DNA of 64,000 nucleotides from Salvia splendens. Lineage: Eukaryota > Streptophyta > Magnoliopsida > Lamiales > Lamiaceae. Under the pieces are notes generated by a model. The model was not told the origin of the DNA, ran no database searches, and saw nothing but the letters and a program-made list of their open reading frames with translations. This document shows positions 1 to 9,639 of this stretch, in pieces. A program made the position numbers and the translations under genes. How positions within the stretch are numbered: the stretch's first letter is position 1; each line of letters opens with the position of its first letter. Location of the stretch: NCBI RefSeq assembly GCF_004379255.2, contig NW_024598603.1:25446-89445 (forward strand). Reading direction: 5' to 3'.

Positions 1-126
1 AAAAAAAATAAAAATAAAAAAGGCAGCCTTTCATGTCTAAAAAAAAGCCAAGGCTAGAAAAAAAATAAAAAAATAAAAAGGCAGCCTTTCTTGAGTAAAA
101 AAAAGCCAAGGCTCGAAAAAAAATAT
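1..126. repeat. Hairpin minisatellite array (last two units)
   Basis: Units of about 45-58 bp built on 'ggcagcctttcat', an A-run, then 'agccaaggctag'. AGCCTT and AAGGCT inside a unit are reverse complements and could form a 6-bp stem with a loop of about 19 nt. Only units 4 and 5 of the five-unit array seen elsewhere are inside the window here. Confidence 0.85.
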
Positions 127-745
127 TGAGCGAAAAATAGAAATGATTCAAAAGAATAAGTTGACAGATGGTCGAAAAATCTCATGTTTGGGGTGTTGAG
201 CTATAAGAAATTTGTATGCAGTGAGTGAGATGTGAAAGGTTTTGTGATGGATGTGCTAGTATTTTAAGAATGGTGGTAAGCTACTTAACCAAATATTATC
301 CCACCTCTACCAAAAGCCCCATTACATCCCAATGAATAAGACCTTTTGATATGTGCATCATATTGACTTGGGAGTGATGAATTTTGCTTGATTTTGGGAG
401 AAAGATCTTATGTGCTTAAAATAAAGAATAGCTAGAAGAACTTCTCTTTATGAATTAGTGACGATGGTTTGAGACTCCCAAGACACAACTCGAACTTAGA
501 TTGAAGCATGGGATGCCTAGTTCTTAGGGAATTAGTTCGTGTACAATTCTTGTTCTTAAGTTTTACCCGCGAGTGAATTCGGGGTCGGCCTAATTTCCCT
601 ACCGATTCATATGGTTTGGCGTGACTTGAAGCAGAGGATTATCTAATATCTTGTGAGTGTGATTTATTGTGTAACTTGCTCGAGGGCTAGCATGACTTAT
701 GTTTTGGGGGTGTTTGATGTGAGTGGGTAATTTTCTAACTTGTTC
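127..745 (+). mobile_element. Ty3/gypsy (Tat/Ogre-like) 3' non-coding region remnant
   Basis: No coding potential. The stretch around 675-715 ('cttgctcgagggctagca', then 'ttttgggggtgtttga') resembles the conserved block that follows the coding region in many plant Tat-lineage Ty3/gypsy elements. With 23884-24426 and the hairpin array it looks like one retroelement 3' non-coding region. I saw no LTR ends, primer-binding site or target duplication. Family assignment is from memory of these motifs. Confidence 0.5.
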
Positions 746-762
746 CTCGGACAGTATACAAT

Positions 763-1275
763 GGAATGGAGGGTAGCGTATTACTGCTCCTAGCCAATTT
801 TGGCCACTTCGATATTAAGTGTCTCTCAGTTCATACTAAAGCCGTCAATGAAGAACTACTGCAAAATCTTTCTGATGCTCTACGCTTGTCGGTACCTGAT
901 AAAATTGGAGTTGATCTTGCTTTGTCTAAAACTGACGATCACGATATTAGGATGTGTGGTTAGCTATTCTCCTCCTTATACATACATTTAGATATAATTT
1001 TTGTTTAGTTGTAGGAAGTGGAATACATGCAACAATTTATTATTTTTATTTCCTTGGATTCTTTCTATATGTTCCACTAAACCCTTTTACCCTTTTCTTG
1101 TTGTATGCAGGAAAGAATTTTTCTTTGAGTCAGATTAAAGAGCTGTGTTCCAATCTATTGCATTTGAGGCGACTGAGATGATTGCTCGTGTTACACTTAG
1201 TTGATCTAACAGCCTCTCTAAGCATTCAGATTCATTCTTGCAAATGTTAGCTCTTGTGCAACTAAGGTGCTTTCC
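763..1275 (+). pseudogene. NOT1: NOT1 N-terminal exon fragment (CCR4-NOT scaffold), broken
   Basis: Remnant of plant CCR4-NOT subunit 1, the scaffold of the cytoplasmic deadenylase complex. The frame from 766 reads GMEGSVLLLL, then TKAVNEELLQNLSDALRLS and TDDHDIRMCG. It is spliced (donor at 959, acceptor ending 1110) to GKNFSLSQIKELCSNL, which parallels the N-terminal part of NOT1. About 30 residues expected between the first two blocks are missing. After CSNLLHL the frame shifts, and SLSKHSDSFLQMLALVQLR follows in another frame, with a stop in between. The intron is retained, so this is DNA-level duplication and not a processed copy. NOT1 proteins are normally over 2,000 residues; this is a small piece. 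Confidence 0.8.
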
Positions 1276-1289
1276 GTGATAGTTCCTCG

Positions 1290-1888
1290 TGCAAAAATAG
1301 ACTAGAATTTCTTAGTCAATCTGAAGGCCAAGGCCCAACTACGTGGAGATCACTTCTTCAGGTGCTTTCAGTGAAACTGCCTAGTGCATAAATAGACTAG
1401 AATTTGTTATGGAAACCAATTTTTACATTTATGCTTGTTTATATTAGCGTTGTTTAAAACGCGCCGCGCAGGTGGAAGAGCAAGATCTGGGGACGGCAGC
1501 CCGGTGGGGGCAAGGCGTATGGCGGTAGGGGGAGACTTAGTTCTTAACTTATAAGAAGCCGGGGGAAATGGTGAGCCTGCTTTGCTTAATCTTCTTCTTC
1601 TTGGTTGTAGCGAATATATTTTTCTACTTATTTGATTCAATTTCTGCTGCCTTTTGCAGCTTTATAAATCTATCACATATATTTTTGGGTATTATACTGT
1701 GCCTGGTGATTTCCTACTTTTTCTAATCCACTTCTTGCTACCTTGCATCTATATAATTAATATATACTTATTATCCTATTTTTTTTGTCATATGCCGTGT
1801 ACATAAATGTGCTATAATAGTATTTCTTTTCTTTGATATATAAACCCCATTGATTGTCAAATCTTGGCATGTTAAATTGTTTTCACAG
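1290..1888. other. Intergenic/intronic stretch with a short GC-rich island
   Basis: No gene is supported. Positions 1459-1535 are strikingly GC-rich ('gcgccgcgcaggtgg...') inside AT-rich DNA. The 77-codon minus-strand frame across it has no family match I recognise and is probably chance. A is 'a' at 1498 where B and C have 'g'. Confidence 0.6.
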
Positions 1889-2029
1889 GCTCTTTCCCAA
1901 GTACTTCCTAGATATGTTTCTTTTTTACATTGGCATTCGGTTTGCTGTACCTGCATTAAAAAAGAAATCGTGGGCCTTGGAAGCTGGATGAACACTCAAT
2001 TAGTGTCTAGTAAAGATGCTTTGTATGAG
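1889..2029 (+). pseudogene. NOT1: NOT1 middle exon fragment
   Basis: An exon bounded by a good acceptor (ttttcacag, ends 1888) and donor (gag|gttagt). It reads ALSQVLPRY, then IKKEIVGLGSWMNTQL and SSKDALYE. This follows the NOT1 segment that has 'RKELVDLEKWLSTNL' in Arabidopsis. It lies in the expected order after the N-terminal piece, but hundreds of codons of NOT1 are missing between them. It is part of a dead gene. Confidence 0.7.
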
Positions 2030-2660
2030 GTTAGTGTTTTCTCTTTTTAAAAATCCCTCCCTATTAAGGTCCCAAGGACACATTGAAAAGCAAGTTAATT
2101 TCTGTTGTTGTGTAAAGAAATCATTCTGTGAGATATTATTTGCCAAGACTAATTTTTGAATTTGCATCTGCCAGTGCCATCTTGTGGTCTGTTATAATTG
2201 TAATTTCATAGTCTGGTTTTGTTGTTGGATTTGTCATGATGTATAGCCAAAATTTCATGTACTATATACTGTGACATGTTGTGCCTCTTAGGTTATGATT
2301 TCTTTTTCTTATGTATGGTGTTGGATTGATTTAAGCATCAAGTAGCTGGTTCAGAATTTTGAAGTCAATTTCTTTGTATGAAATGGTAACTAATGGATTA
2401 TGCTATCATATTAGAGATGTCATATGAAAGTACTTCCAAGATAACTAAAGACTATCTCTATTTATTACATTAACTCTCCACTTCCTCTGATCTTTCTCAA
2501 GATTTTAATATTTCTGCAATGCCAGCTTGTTGCTACTTCTATGGCTGGGTGACTCCAGAAATCATATAAGCTCGTGTAGGAAAATCAAATCAAAGTTTGG
2601 ACATACATATTGGAGAAGTTTCCTACATTGCTTGATTTTAGAAACAATTTTCCTGCAGTA
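2030..2660. other. No gene seen; intron-like AT-rich DNA
   Basis: Ordinary AT-rich sequence downstream of the NOT1 exon donor. I see no coding frame, repeat or RNA gene in it. Confidence 0.6.
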
Positions 2661-2667
2661 AATAATT

Positions 2668-2893
2668 TGATTACCGCTCTGGAAATGTTGTGATACACCC
2701 AAAATTTTAAATATTATTCCAGCAGTTGAGTTTGTCTACAACAGTTTGATCAACTATCGCGGGACCAAATTTTCTATAGATTGCAAACTTGAGTTTGCTC
2801 GTATTGCTCATCTAAATTCAGCTGTTGTTCATTCCAGGTTGTGTGTAAGGCTGCGTAGCACGTAGAACTCAGTCCCGTGTTGAGAGCGCTACT
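2668..2893 (+). pseudogene. Starch synthase exon pair, module M1 (truncated)
   Basis: Degenerate copy of the starch synthase fragment best seen at 7189-7545. Only the tail of exon 1 survives ('accgctctggaaatg'). Exon 2 starts after attccag at 2838 and reads VVCKAA, then a TAG stop where module M3 has leucine. Confidence 0.55.
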
Positions 2894-3014
2894 TCAGTGT
2901 TGATAAGTTCTAGAAATGTCCCCTGTTCTTCTTCAGTGAGGTGTTATAGCTGTAACCACTAACCTCTACTCATAGCATTTTTATGCCAGTACACTTTGAT
3001 CAATCACTTTTGTA

Positions 3015-3200
3015 TGGACTAACCCCGGAGTTGTCCAGGTTCTCGCTTCCTGTATAGGGGTGTGATCCTGGCACCACCCCTTGCTTTCTACCCAAACAAG
3101 TGAGTATTCTATCTCCTTTTACATTTTCTAGTCCTTCACATTGAGGTGTGGGTGTATGCGTGCATTCTTCTTTTCTTTTCTCTTGCATGCAATGTTTTTT
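3015..3200 (+). mobile_element. Ty3/gypsy 3'-end-like remnant, module M1
   Basis: Contains 'ccccggagttgtccaggttc', 'ataggggtgtgatcctggc' and a shortened 'cacattgaggtgtgggtgt' block. The latter resembles the 'cattgagggcaatgtt...gggtgtgggtgtt' motif near the 3' ends of plant Athila/Tat retroelements. Here the middle of the motif is deleted, and 'tctcttgcatgcaatgtttt' is tandemly doubled. Confidence 0.45.
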
Positions 3201-3506
3201 CTCTTGCATGCAATGTTTTCACTCTTGATTGTCACCAGACACTTTTAATGGGTTATTAGTGTACACTTAGTTTCTCTCAAGGGTTGGAGAACTAAGATTT
3301 CCTAATTTCAAACACCTAACTTATTAATATTTTAATATGTGAAAATGAACAAGACATTCTTTGAGGTGATGTTTTCACTGATGAATGAGATTTACTTATT
3401 AAAGCAATAATACTAGCAAATAACTTATTAAAAATTTGGTAAAGGCTTGTGTTAATTTTGTCCATTGTGTATTTTGTCCTTGTTGCATTACCTTGTTCAC
3501 ATGCAG

Positions 3507-3685
3507 TCCAAACCAATGATTGGGAAATAGATCAACAACTTTCTATTAGGGGAAAACATAAGAGATAGTGTTGTGCCACTTTTTAAAATGCTAGCCTTTA
3601 AGTGCCAGGTCAAATGTGACCTTTGTCCTAAGCTAGGCACCTGTCACATTCACAACCACAAGTTTATAAGGTGATACTTGACAAT
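3507..3685 (+). pseudogene. NOT1: NOT1 exon fragment (VQTIDGEI exon), module M1
   Basis: After the acceptor acatgcag the frame reads VQTNDWEIDQQLSIRGKHK and then stops. Intact plant NOT1 has VQTIDGEI followed by QQLS-RRKHR. It is a decayed copy of the exon better preserved at 8326. Confidence 0.7.
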
Positions 3686-3775
3686 TTTTAGAACATCTAA
3701 GTTGATTCACGTGGTCAGATATATATTCTCTAGTTCATTTTTGTGATCTTTATTTGTGTCTCATTTCATTTGCAG

Positions 3776-4065
3776 GAATCACTAACAGAGTTGACACCGA
3801 TAAATGGAATCCATCCACTGATACGCATCTTCCTTGATTGATAACCGCTCTGCAAATGTTGTGATGCACTCAAAATTTTAAATATCATTTCCAGCTTTTT
3901 TGTTTGTCTACGACAGTTAGATCATCTATCGAGGGACCGAATTTGCTTTAGATTGCAAACTTGAGTTTGCTCATACTGCTCATCGAAATTCTGCTGCTGT
4001 TCATTCCTGGTTGAGTGTAAGGCTGCGTAGCAAGTAGAAGTCAGTCTCGTGTTGAGAGCGCTACT
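3776..4065 (+). pseudogene. Starch synthase exon pair, module M2
   Basis: Exon 1 (from 3776) reads GITNRVDTDKWNPSTDTHLP, then a stop. Exon 2 (from 4010) reads VECKAA, a TAG, then QVEVS. Compared with M3 the exon 2 acceptor is mutated (ctgg for cagg) and the leucine codon TTG is TAG. Confidence 0.6.
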
Positions 4066-4179
4066 TCAGTGTTGATAAGTTCTAGAGATGTCCCCTGATC
4101 TTCAACAGTGAGGTGTTATAGCTGTAACCATTACTCGTAGGATTTTTATGCTAGAGCACTTTGAGCACAAAATTTTGCA

Positions 4180-4400
4180 GGAACTAGCCCGGAGTTGCCC
4201 TGGTTCTCACTTCCGGTATAGGGGTGTGATCCTTACACCACCTCTTAATTGCTTTCTACTCAAACAAGTAAGTATTCTATCCTCTTTACATTTTTTTGTC
4301 CTTCACATTGAAGGTAATGTTTAGAATAGTTTTGAGGTGTGGGTGTCTGCGTGCATTCTTCTTTTTGGGGTTGTAATTTATCCTATTTGTGTGTATATGT
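4180..4400 (+). mobile_element. Ty3/gypsy 3'-end-like remnant, module M2
   Basis: Carries the full block series: 'cccggagttgccctggttc', 'ataggggtgtgatcc', 'caaacaagtaagtattc', then 'cacattgaaggtaatgttta' and 'ttgaggtgtgggtgtctg'. No LTR or coding domain is present. Confidence 0.45.
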
Positions 4401-4793
4401 AAGGTTTTCTCTCTATTAATTGTCACCAGAAACACTTTTTAATGGTTTATTAGTGTAGACTTAGTTTCTCTCAAGGGTTGGAGAACTAAGATTCCCTAAT
4501 TTAAAACACCTTACTTATATTTTAATATGTGAAAATGAATTTGTGCTGCTGAACAAGACCAAGTACATATATTTTCTATGGTTGCTTGAAATTTTCTCTG
4601 TGGTGAACGTGGAGTCTGTTGATGTTTTTTTCCGTTGAATGGGATTTACTTTTTAAATCAATAATACTAGCAAATAACTGATATAAAAACATTGGTAAAG
4701 GCTTGTGTTAATTTAGTCCATTGAGCATGGGTTTGGAATTCATATTGTTTGTATTTTGTCCTTGTTGCCTTTTTTAACCTTGTTTACATGCAG

Positions 4794-5622
4794 TCCAAAC
4801 CAGTGATGGGGAATAGATCAACAACTTTCTATTAGGAGATAGCATAGAGACAGTGTTGTGCCACTTTTTTTATGCTAGCATTTATGTGCAAGGTCAAGTG
4901 AGCCTTTTGTCCTAAGCTAGGCCACCTGTCACATTCACAAAATGAGTTTATGAGGTGATTCCGGACAAATTCTAGGACATCTAAGTTGATTCAGGTGGTC
5001 AGATATATATTATCTATTTTCATCTTTGTGATCTTTATTTATGTCTCATTTCATTTTTTCATTCTGTTTGCATCATTTTGCTCGTTTTCTAGGAAAGAAT
5101 CGATCCATCCAGAGCTCAAATGCATTTCCAGTTTGCCCCTCTGCTTCGTCAGTGGGTGGATTTTCCTGGAAATTTGCATCTCTACTTCTGACCAAGTGAG
5201 TGTTAGCACTGGAATTGGTGCTATTCCCCACACACCTGAAATTGGCTCTGACGAGATGGATCCTGTTGGATCCCAGATTCGTACAAGGTTTGTTTAGTTT
5301 ATGGTTTCTTTTGATTTTTATACCATTTATTAATTATTAGTTGTTGTTTTCCTATGACTAAACCCTGCGAGCAACAGAAACAAAATTGAATCAAATTAAT
5401 AAAATTATGGTGATCGTTTTTAGTTCCTTCATCTCACATTGCAATTAGCGATGGTCCACAAACTCTTGAAAATGACATAATTCCTTCATTCCTTCTTGCT
5501 TTGGCCAGCTACTGATGGACACTAATGCAAATCTGTCTTCCGAGCATCCCGGGACAAATGTCTCTGCGCCATTTATAACCTTTGGTGATGCATTGCACAT
5601 GTACCATACTATCTCAGAGAAG
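4794..5622 (+). pseudogene. NOT1: NOT1 C-terminal exon run, module M2 (three exons)
   Basis: Three consecutive NOT1 exons with their introns. The VQT-DGE exon (4794-4960) is broken by a missing base that gives GE-stop. The SSNAFP exon (5093-5287, acceptor ttttctag) is Ser/Pro-rich and ends in SDEMDPVGSQI before a gtttg donor. The GDAL exon (5509-5622) reads SSEHPGTNVSAPF, then GDALHMYHTISEK, and its donor is mutated from gt to at. The order matches intact NOT1, where this Ser-rich linker precedes a GDALDKY-like segment. Frameshifts and the lost donor make it non-functional. Confidence 0.8.
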
Positions 5623-5635
5623 ATATATATACTAT

Positions 5636-5714
5636 GCGCCTTAACTCTTAAATATCAATTCCTTATATCTCGTGCCCAAAAAATTGCCTCGCTCATGGTT
5701 GGACGGAGTGAGTA
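5636..5714. mobile_element. Stowaway-like MITE end fragment, module M2
   Basis: 'aaatatcaattccttatatc', then 'tcgtgccc' and a terminal 'ggacggagtgagta'. This resembles the 3' end of plant Stowaway (mariner-type) MITEs. The 5' half is absent. The paralogue at 22925-23009 ends ggaaggagggagta. Confidence 0.55.
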
Positions 5715-5928
5715 CAAAATAACAAACTATAGCTATATATTTATTTTACTATTATCTTAGTTGGTAATTGGTATCCTCCAATATGTTGATGTCAACTTAT
5801 TATGTTGTTTTCCTTTTTTAAGACATGGTGGATTAAGCATAAAACTTTTACTGACTTTTCCAACTCTTAATTTGATCATGCGTTTTACCTAGACTTCAAT
5901 TGTAGAATCCACATCCAACAAGGTATGA

Positions 5929-6166
5929 ATGTTATTTATTGAGCTAATTACATGTGTAAAGCTACATTGCTTTGCATCATGGACATTAGATTGCTATGTA
6001 GGTAAATTACTGCTTCTATACTGTTTGCAAAGAACCGAGCTTAAGCAGATTGTTCTTGAGTTACTCAAAATATGCACTGATTCTCAGGATAATATTTCCG
6101 ATGATGACTATATAATTTCAAAAGCTGGGCTCGGTCTAGAAGTGGGAATGATGTCAATCCTACATG
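5929..6166 (+). pseudogene. Unassigned exon-like open frame (RTELKQIVLELLKI)
   Basis: Open frame reading SWTLDCYVGKLLLLY, RTELKQIVLELLKICTD, then DDDYIISKAGLGLEVG, and ending at a good donor (catg|gtatgt). The next exon downstream is PP2A-A (DNEAQV), and the split codon joins as D. I do not recognise the family. It could be a PP2A-A neighbour in a chimeric transcript or a fourth captured gene. The paralogue at 23350-23471 is more decayed. Confidence 0.4.
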
Positions 6167-6301
6167 GTATGTAAAATTAATGTGCAAAATATATTTATTA
6201 TATTGTTTAGATTGATATGTTTTTTCCTTGATATTAGAATGAGTTGTTTTGATGATACAATCTCATTTTTATATGTTTAAACATATGTGTGTCTGCTTTA
6301 G

Positions 6302-6545
6302 ATAATGAAGCACAAGTCTGAATAGCAGCTGCCGAAAAGGTTACTAATTCTGTCGGATTCCTTGTCTAGAACTTGCTATACAGCATATTAGGTTATATTT
6401 AAGTTGATACTTTTGAATATGCACTTTATGTATTTGTTACATATGTTGTGCTTCATTTCTTTATTTTTATTCACCAGCTGATTTATATGGTTGATTTGGT
6501 TTGTTTTGTAGGAGTTAAGGAGGAGCTAACTTCTAAAGGAGGCAA
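6302..6545 (+). pseudogene. PP2A scaffold subunit A (PR65/RCN1-type) exon fragments, module M2
   Basis: The PP2A A subunit is a HEAT-repeat scaffold. Exon 1 (6302-6391, acceptor tttag) reads DNEAQV, a stop, IAAAEKVTN, and then in the next frame CLELAIQH. Plant PR65 has DNEAEVRIAAAGKVTKFCR followed by ILNPELAIQHI. One base is missing from the A-run after GTTAC, as in the other modules. A second short exon after ttttgtag (6512) reads GVKEELTS, like CVKELSS. The paralogue at 9137 is clearer. Confidence 0.7.
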
Positions 6546-6700
6546 GATGAGGGAAGAAATACCTAACCCCCATCACCTAACTTCCCATGCAAACAAGGGA
6601 GTATTTTGTTTCCCCTCACATTTTTTTCCTTCACATAAAGGGCAATGTTAAGATTAAGATTTGGGGTGAGGGTGTTTGTGTGCATGCTTGATTATGTGGT
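6546..6700 (+). mobile_element. Ty3/gypsy 3'-end-like remnant, second type, module M2
   Basis: Continuous with the PP2A-A exon: 'gcaaacaagggagtatt', 'cttcacataaagggcaatgt', then 'tttggggtgagggtgttt'. It is the same motif series as 4180-4400 but with distinct sequence, so there are two related remnants per module. Confidence 0.45.
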
Positions 6701-6793
6701 TGTAAATAATTTTATTACTCTATCTCCGATTCTGAAGGACCCTTTTTCTATAACGATGCGAATACTAAAGAAGTTATGTGTTTTAAATAGCAG

Positions 6794-7059
6794 GACTATG
6801 CCATGGAGCCCGATGAGAAACTTATGCGAAATGCAGCACATTAGATGGTAGCAAGGTTGGCAGGAACTCTTGCTAATGTAACTTGTTAGGTATAGATAAC
6901 CTTTGCTTTATTACTCTCTTGTGTGCTGATTGAAAATGCCCGTACATCACATTTAGGAACCTTTACGTGGTTCAGTATCAAGCCAACTCAGAAGGTCACT
7001 TCAGGGCTTGGCCATAGCAAAGGATCTTCTGGAGCAGTCATTTTAGCGGGTGACTAATG
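6794..7059 (+). pseudogene. NOT1: NOT1 exon pair DYAMEPDEKL / EPLRGSVSSQLR, module M3
   Basis: The clearest NOT1 match in the window. Exon 6794-6889 reads DYAMEPDEKLMRNAAH, stop, MVARLAGTLANVTC; its last codon AAG is now TAG before the gtatag donor. Exon 6957-7059 reads EPLRGSVSSQLRRSLQGL, then AIAKDLLEQ, a stop and RVTN at a gtaatc donor. Intact plant NOT1 has the same block (MVASLAGSLAHVTCK, EPLRGSISSQLRSSLQGL, LLEQAVQLVTN) at the same splice position. Three in-frame stops show it is dead. Confidence 0.9.
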
Positions 7060-7188
7060 GTAATCTCCTTTCATACAATGTGTCTTTATTTCCATGATTA
7101 TATTACATTAAAAGAGATGCGAATAAAAGACTTGTTAGCATCAACCAAACTAATTGGTTTTAATTAGAAATACCATACGGCTTTGCAG

Positions 7189-7545
7189 GAATCACAGGCA
7201 GCGATGATACCGATGAATGGAATCCATCCACTGATACACATCTTCCTCGATCGATAGCCGCTCTGGAAATGTTGTGATACACACAAAATTTTAAATATTA
7301 TTCCATCATTTGTATTTGTCTATGGAAATGTTGTGATACACACAATTTTAAATATTATTCCATCATTTGTATTTGTCTATGACAGTTAGATCAGCTATCG
7401 ATGGACCAAATTTGCTTTTGATTGCAAACTTGAGTTTGCTCGTGCTGCTCATCTAAATTCTGCTGCTGTTCATTGCAGGTTGAGTGCAAGGCTGCGTTGC
7501 AAGCAGAACTCGGTCTGTTGTTGAGAGCGCTATTTCAGTATTGAT
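7189..7545 (+). pseudogene. Starch synthase (SSI/SSII-type) exon pair, module M3, best preserved
   Basis: Exon 1 (7189-7270, acceptor tttgcag) reads GSDDTDEWNPSTDTHLPRS, then a degraded version of the S-x-D-D-L-S-G-K end. Exon 2 (7479 on, acceptor cattgcag) reads VECKAALQAELGLLLRAL. Plant soluble starch synthases have NGIDxxEWNPSTDxH, then CKAALQKELGLP, in this order, in the GT5 catalytic region that extends glucan chains in plastids. Two motifs in order at splice-bounded exons support the call; SSI versus SSII is not settled. M3 keeps the leucine codon TTG where M1, M2 and M4 have TAG. Confidence 0.65.
7265..7381. repeat. 59-bp tandem duplication over the starch synthase exon 1 donor
   Basis: 'ggaaatgttgtgatacacac...tgtatttgtctat' occurs twice in direct succession, starting at 7265 and at 7324, with one base of difference in an A-run. 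It is present in all three copies and absent from the other modules. Confidence 0.9.
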
Positions 7546-7649
7546 CATGTTCCAGAGATGTCCCCTGATCTTCAACAATGAGTTGTTATAGTTGTAACCA
7601 CTAAACGTAGGATTTTTCTGCTAGTAAACTTTGAGCACACCCATTTTTA

Positions 7650-7870
7650 GGGACTAACCCCGGAGTTGTCCAGGTTCTCGCTTCTGTTATAGGGGTGTGA
7701 TCCTGGCGCCATCCCTTACTTGCTTTCTTACTCAAACAAGTGAGTATTCTATCTCCCGTTACATTTTCTTGTCCTTCACATTGAGGGTAATGTTTAGAAT
7801 CGTTTTGAGGTGTGGGTGTTTGCATGCATTCTTTTTCTTGTGCTTGTAATAAGGTATCCTATTTGTGGGT
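7650..7870 (+). mobile_element. Ty3/gypsy 3'-end-like remnant, module M3
   Basis: 'ccccggagttgtccaggttc', 'ataggggtgtgatcctggc', 'caaacaagtgagtattc', 'cacattgagggtaatgttta', 'ttgaggtgtgggtgtttgca'. It is the most complete example of the series in the unit. Confidence 0.45.
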
Positions 7871-8325
7871 GCATGCAAGGTTCACTCTATTGATTAAATT
7901 TGTCACCCGACACATTTATTACGGGTTATTAGTATAGACTTAGTGTTTCTATCAAGGGTTGGCCTGCAGAACGTTGTTGTCACGTACTAACTTCTGGAGA
8001 GCTAAGATTCCCCAATATAAAACACCTATTAATATTTTAATAATATGTGAAAATGAATTTGTGCTGCTGCTGAACAAGACCAAGTGAACCAAGTGCATTT
8101 CTTAAATTTTTTCAATGGTCTCTTGGTATTTTCCATGTGGTGAACGTGGATTCTATTGATGTTTTCCCTGTTGAATGAGATTTACTTATTAAAGCAATAA
8201 TACCAGCAAATAGCTGATAAAATTTTTGGTAAAGTCTTGTGTTAATTTAGTCCATTGTGGATGGGTTTGGAATTAATATTGTTTGTATTTTGTCCTTATT
8301 GCATTTTAACCTTGTTTACATGCAG

Positions 8326-9058
8326 TCCAAACCATTTATGGGGAAATAGATCGATTACTTTCTATTAGAAGAAAGCATAGAGACAGTGTTGTGCCACTTT
8401 TTTTAATGCTAGCCTTTATGCTCGAGGTCAAACGGAAGCCCTTTATCCTAAGCCAAGGCACATGTCACATTCACAACAACGAGTTTATGAGGTGATTCTT
8501 TGATAAATTCTAATATATATTATCTAGTTCATCTTTGTGATCTTTATTGGTATCTCATTTCATTTTATTATTTTCTTTGCTGCATATTGCTCTTTTTTCA
8601 CAGCAGAATCGATCCACCCAGAGCTTCAAATGCATTTCCAGTTCGCCCCTCGGCTTCATCAGGAGCTGGATTATCCAGGCAATTTGCATCTCCACTTCTG
8701 ACCAAATGAGTGCTAGCATTTACTCATCTGGCCTTGTTAGCACTTGAATTGGTGCTATGCCCCATACACCGGAAATTGGCTCTGACGAGATAGAACCTGT
8801 TGGATCCCAAAAACTAAAAGGAATCAAATTAGTAAAATTCCGGTGATCATTTTTCATTTCGCTCATCTCATATTTCAATTGGCGATGTTCCACAAACTCT
8901 TGTAAACTACATCATTCCTTCATTCCCTCCTGTTATATATATGCCATTGTTTGCTTGTGCACTTTTTTACCTGTGGAATTTGTAAATGCATGAACCTAGA
9001 AATGCTGCACATCCTACGAATGCAATTCTGTCTTCTGAGCATCCTGGGACAAACCTTG
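8326..9058 (+). pseudogene. NOT1: NOT1 C-terminal exon run, module M3
   Basis: Exon 8326 onward reads VQTIYGEIDRLLSIRRKHRD and then VVPLF, the best surviving version of this exon. The exon at 8604-8810 reads Ser/Pro-rich NAFPVRPSASSGAGLSRQ; a frameshift after LLTK leads to MSASIYSSGLVS and PHTPEIGSDEIEPVGSQ. The following intron is shortened. The next exon fragment (9001-9058, 'ctgtcttctgagcatcctgg') is cut and joins directly to the PP2A-A intron, so the unassigned exon and MITE present in M2 are deleted here. Confidence 0.8.
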
Positions 9059-9136
9059 ATATTAGAGTGAGTTATTTTGATGATACAATCTCCTTTTTAT
9101 ATGTTTAAACATATGTGTGTCTGCTTTATATTATGT

Positions 9137-9395
9137 AGCACAAGTTCGAATAGCAGCTGCCGAAAAGGTTACAAATTCAGTCAGATTCTTAATCTAGAAT
9201 TTGCTGCCCAACATATGCAATTTACCAGCTGATATTAGAATTTTGTATTTAAGTTGATACTTTTGAATATGCAATTTAAGTATTTGTTACATATGTTGTG
9301 CTTCATTTCTTTATTTTTATTCACCAGCTGATTTATATAATTGAATTTGTTTGTTTTGTAGGAGTTAAGGAGGGGCTAATTTCTAAAGGAAGCAA
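9137..9395 (+). pseudogene. PP2A scaffold subunit A exon fragments, module M3
   Basis: Exon 9137-9217 reads AQVRIAAAEKVTN and then, one base out of frame, QILNLEFAAQHM. Plant PR65 reads EVRIAAAGKVTKFCRILNPELAIQHI. Restoring one base in the A-run after GTTAC would bring the two halves into line, which makes the family call firm and the lesion clear. The short downstream exon after ttttgtag (9362) reads GVKEGLISKG. Confidence 0.8.
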
Positions 9396-9545
9396 GATGA
9401 AAGAAGAAATACCTAACCCCCATCACCTAACTTCCCATGCAAACAAGGGATTATTTTGTTTCCCTTCACATAAACGACAATGTTAAGATTAAGATTTGGG
9501 GTGAGGGTGTTTGTGTGCATGCTTGATTATGTGGTTGTAAATAAT
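9396..9545 (+). mobile_element. Ty3/gypsy 3'-end-like remnant, second type, module M3
   Basis: 'gcaaacaagggattatt', 'cttcacataaacgacaatgt', 'tttggggtgagggtgttt'. It parallels 6546-6700 with a small deletion in the T-run. Confidence 0.45.
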
Positions 9546-9639
9546 TAGATTACTCTACCCCGTTAATTCTGAAGGACCCTTTTTTCCATAGTATATATAA
9601 CAATGCAAATGCTAAAGAAGTTATGTTTTTAAATGGCAG

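Noticed and set aside
1407..1640. 77-codon minus-strand frame over the GC-rich island
   Set aside because: Pro/Arg-rich with no recognisable family. It overlaps the intron between NOT1 fragments on the other strand.
3000..3209. Minus-strand frames across the gypsy-like ends (also 7601-7825, 10128-10415 and their copies)
   Set aside because: They recur because the underlying non-coding remnant recurs. They contain no reverse transcriptase, integrase or gag motif.
5051..5297. Overlapping plus and minus frames around the Ser-rich NOT1 exon
   Set aside because: The plus-strand frame mixes intron and exon, and the minus-strand frame is a shadow of the NOT1 exon.
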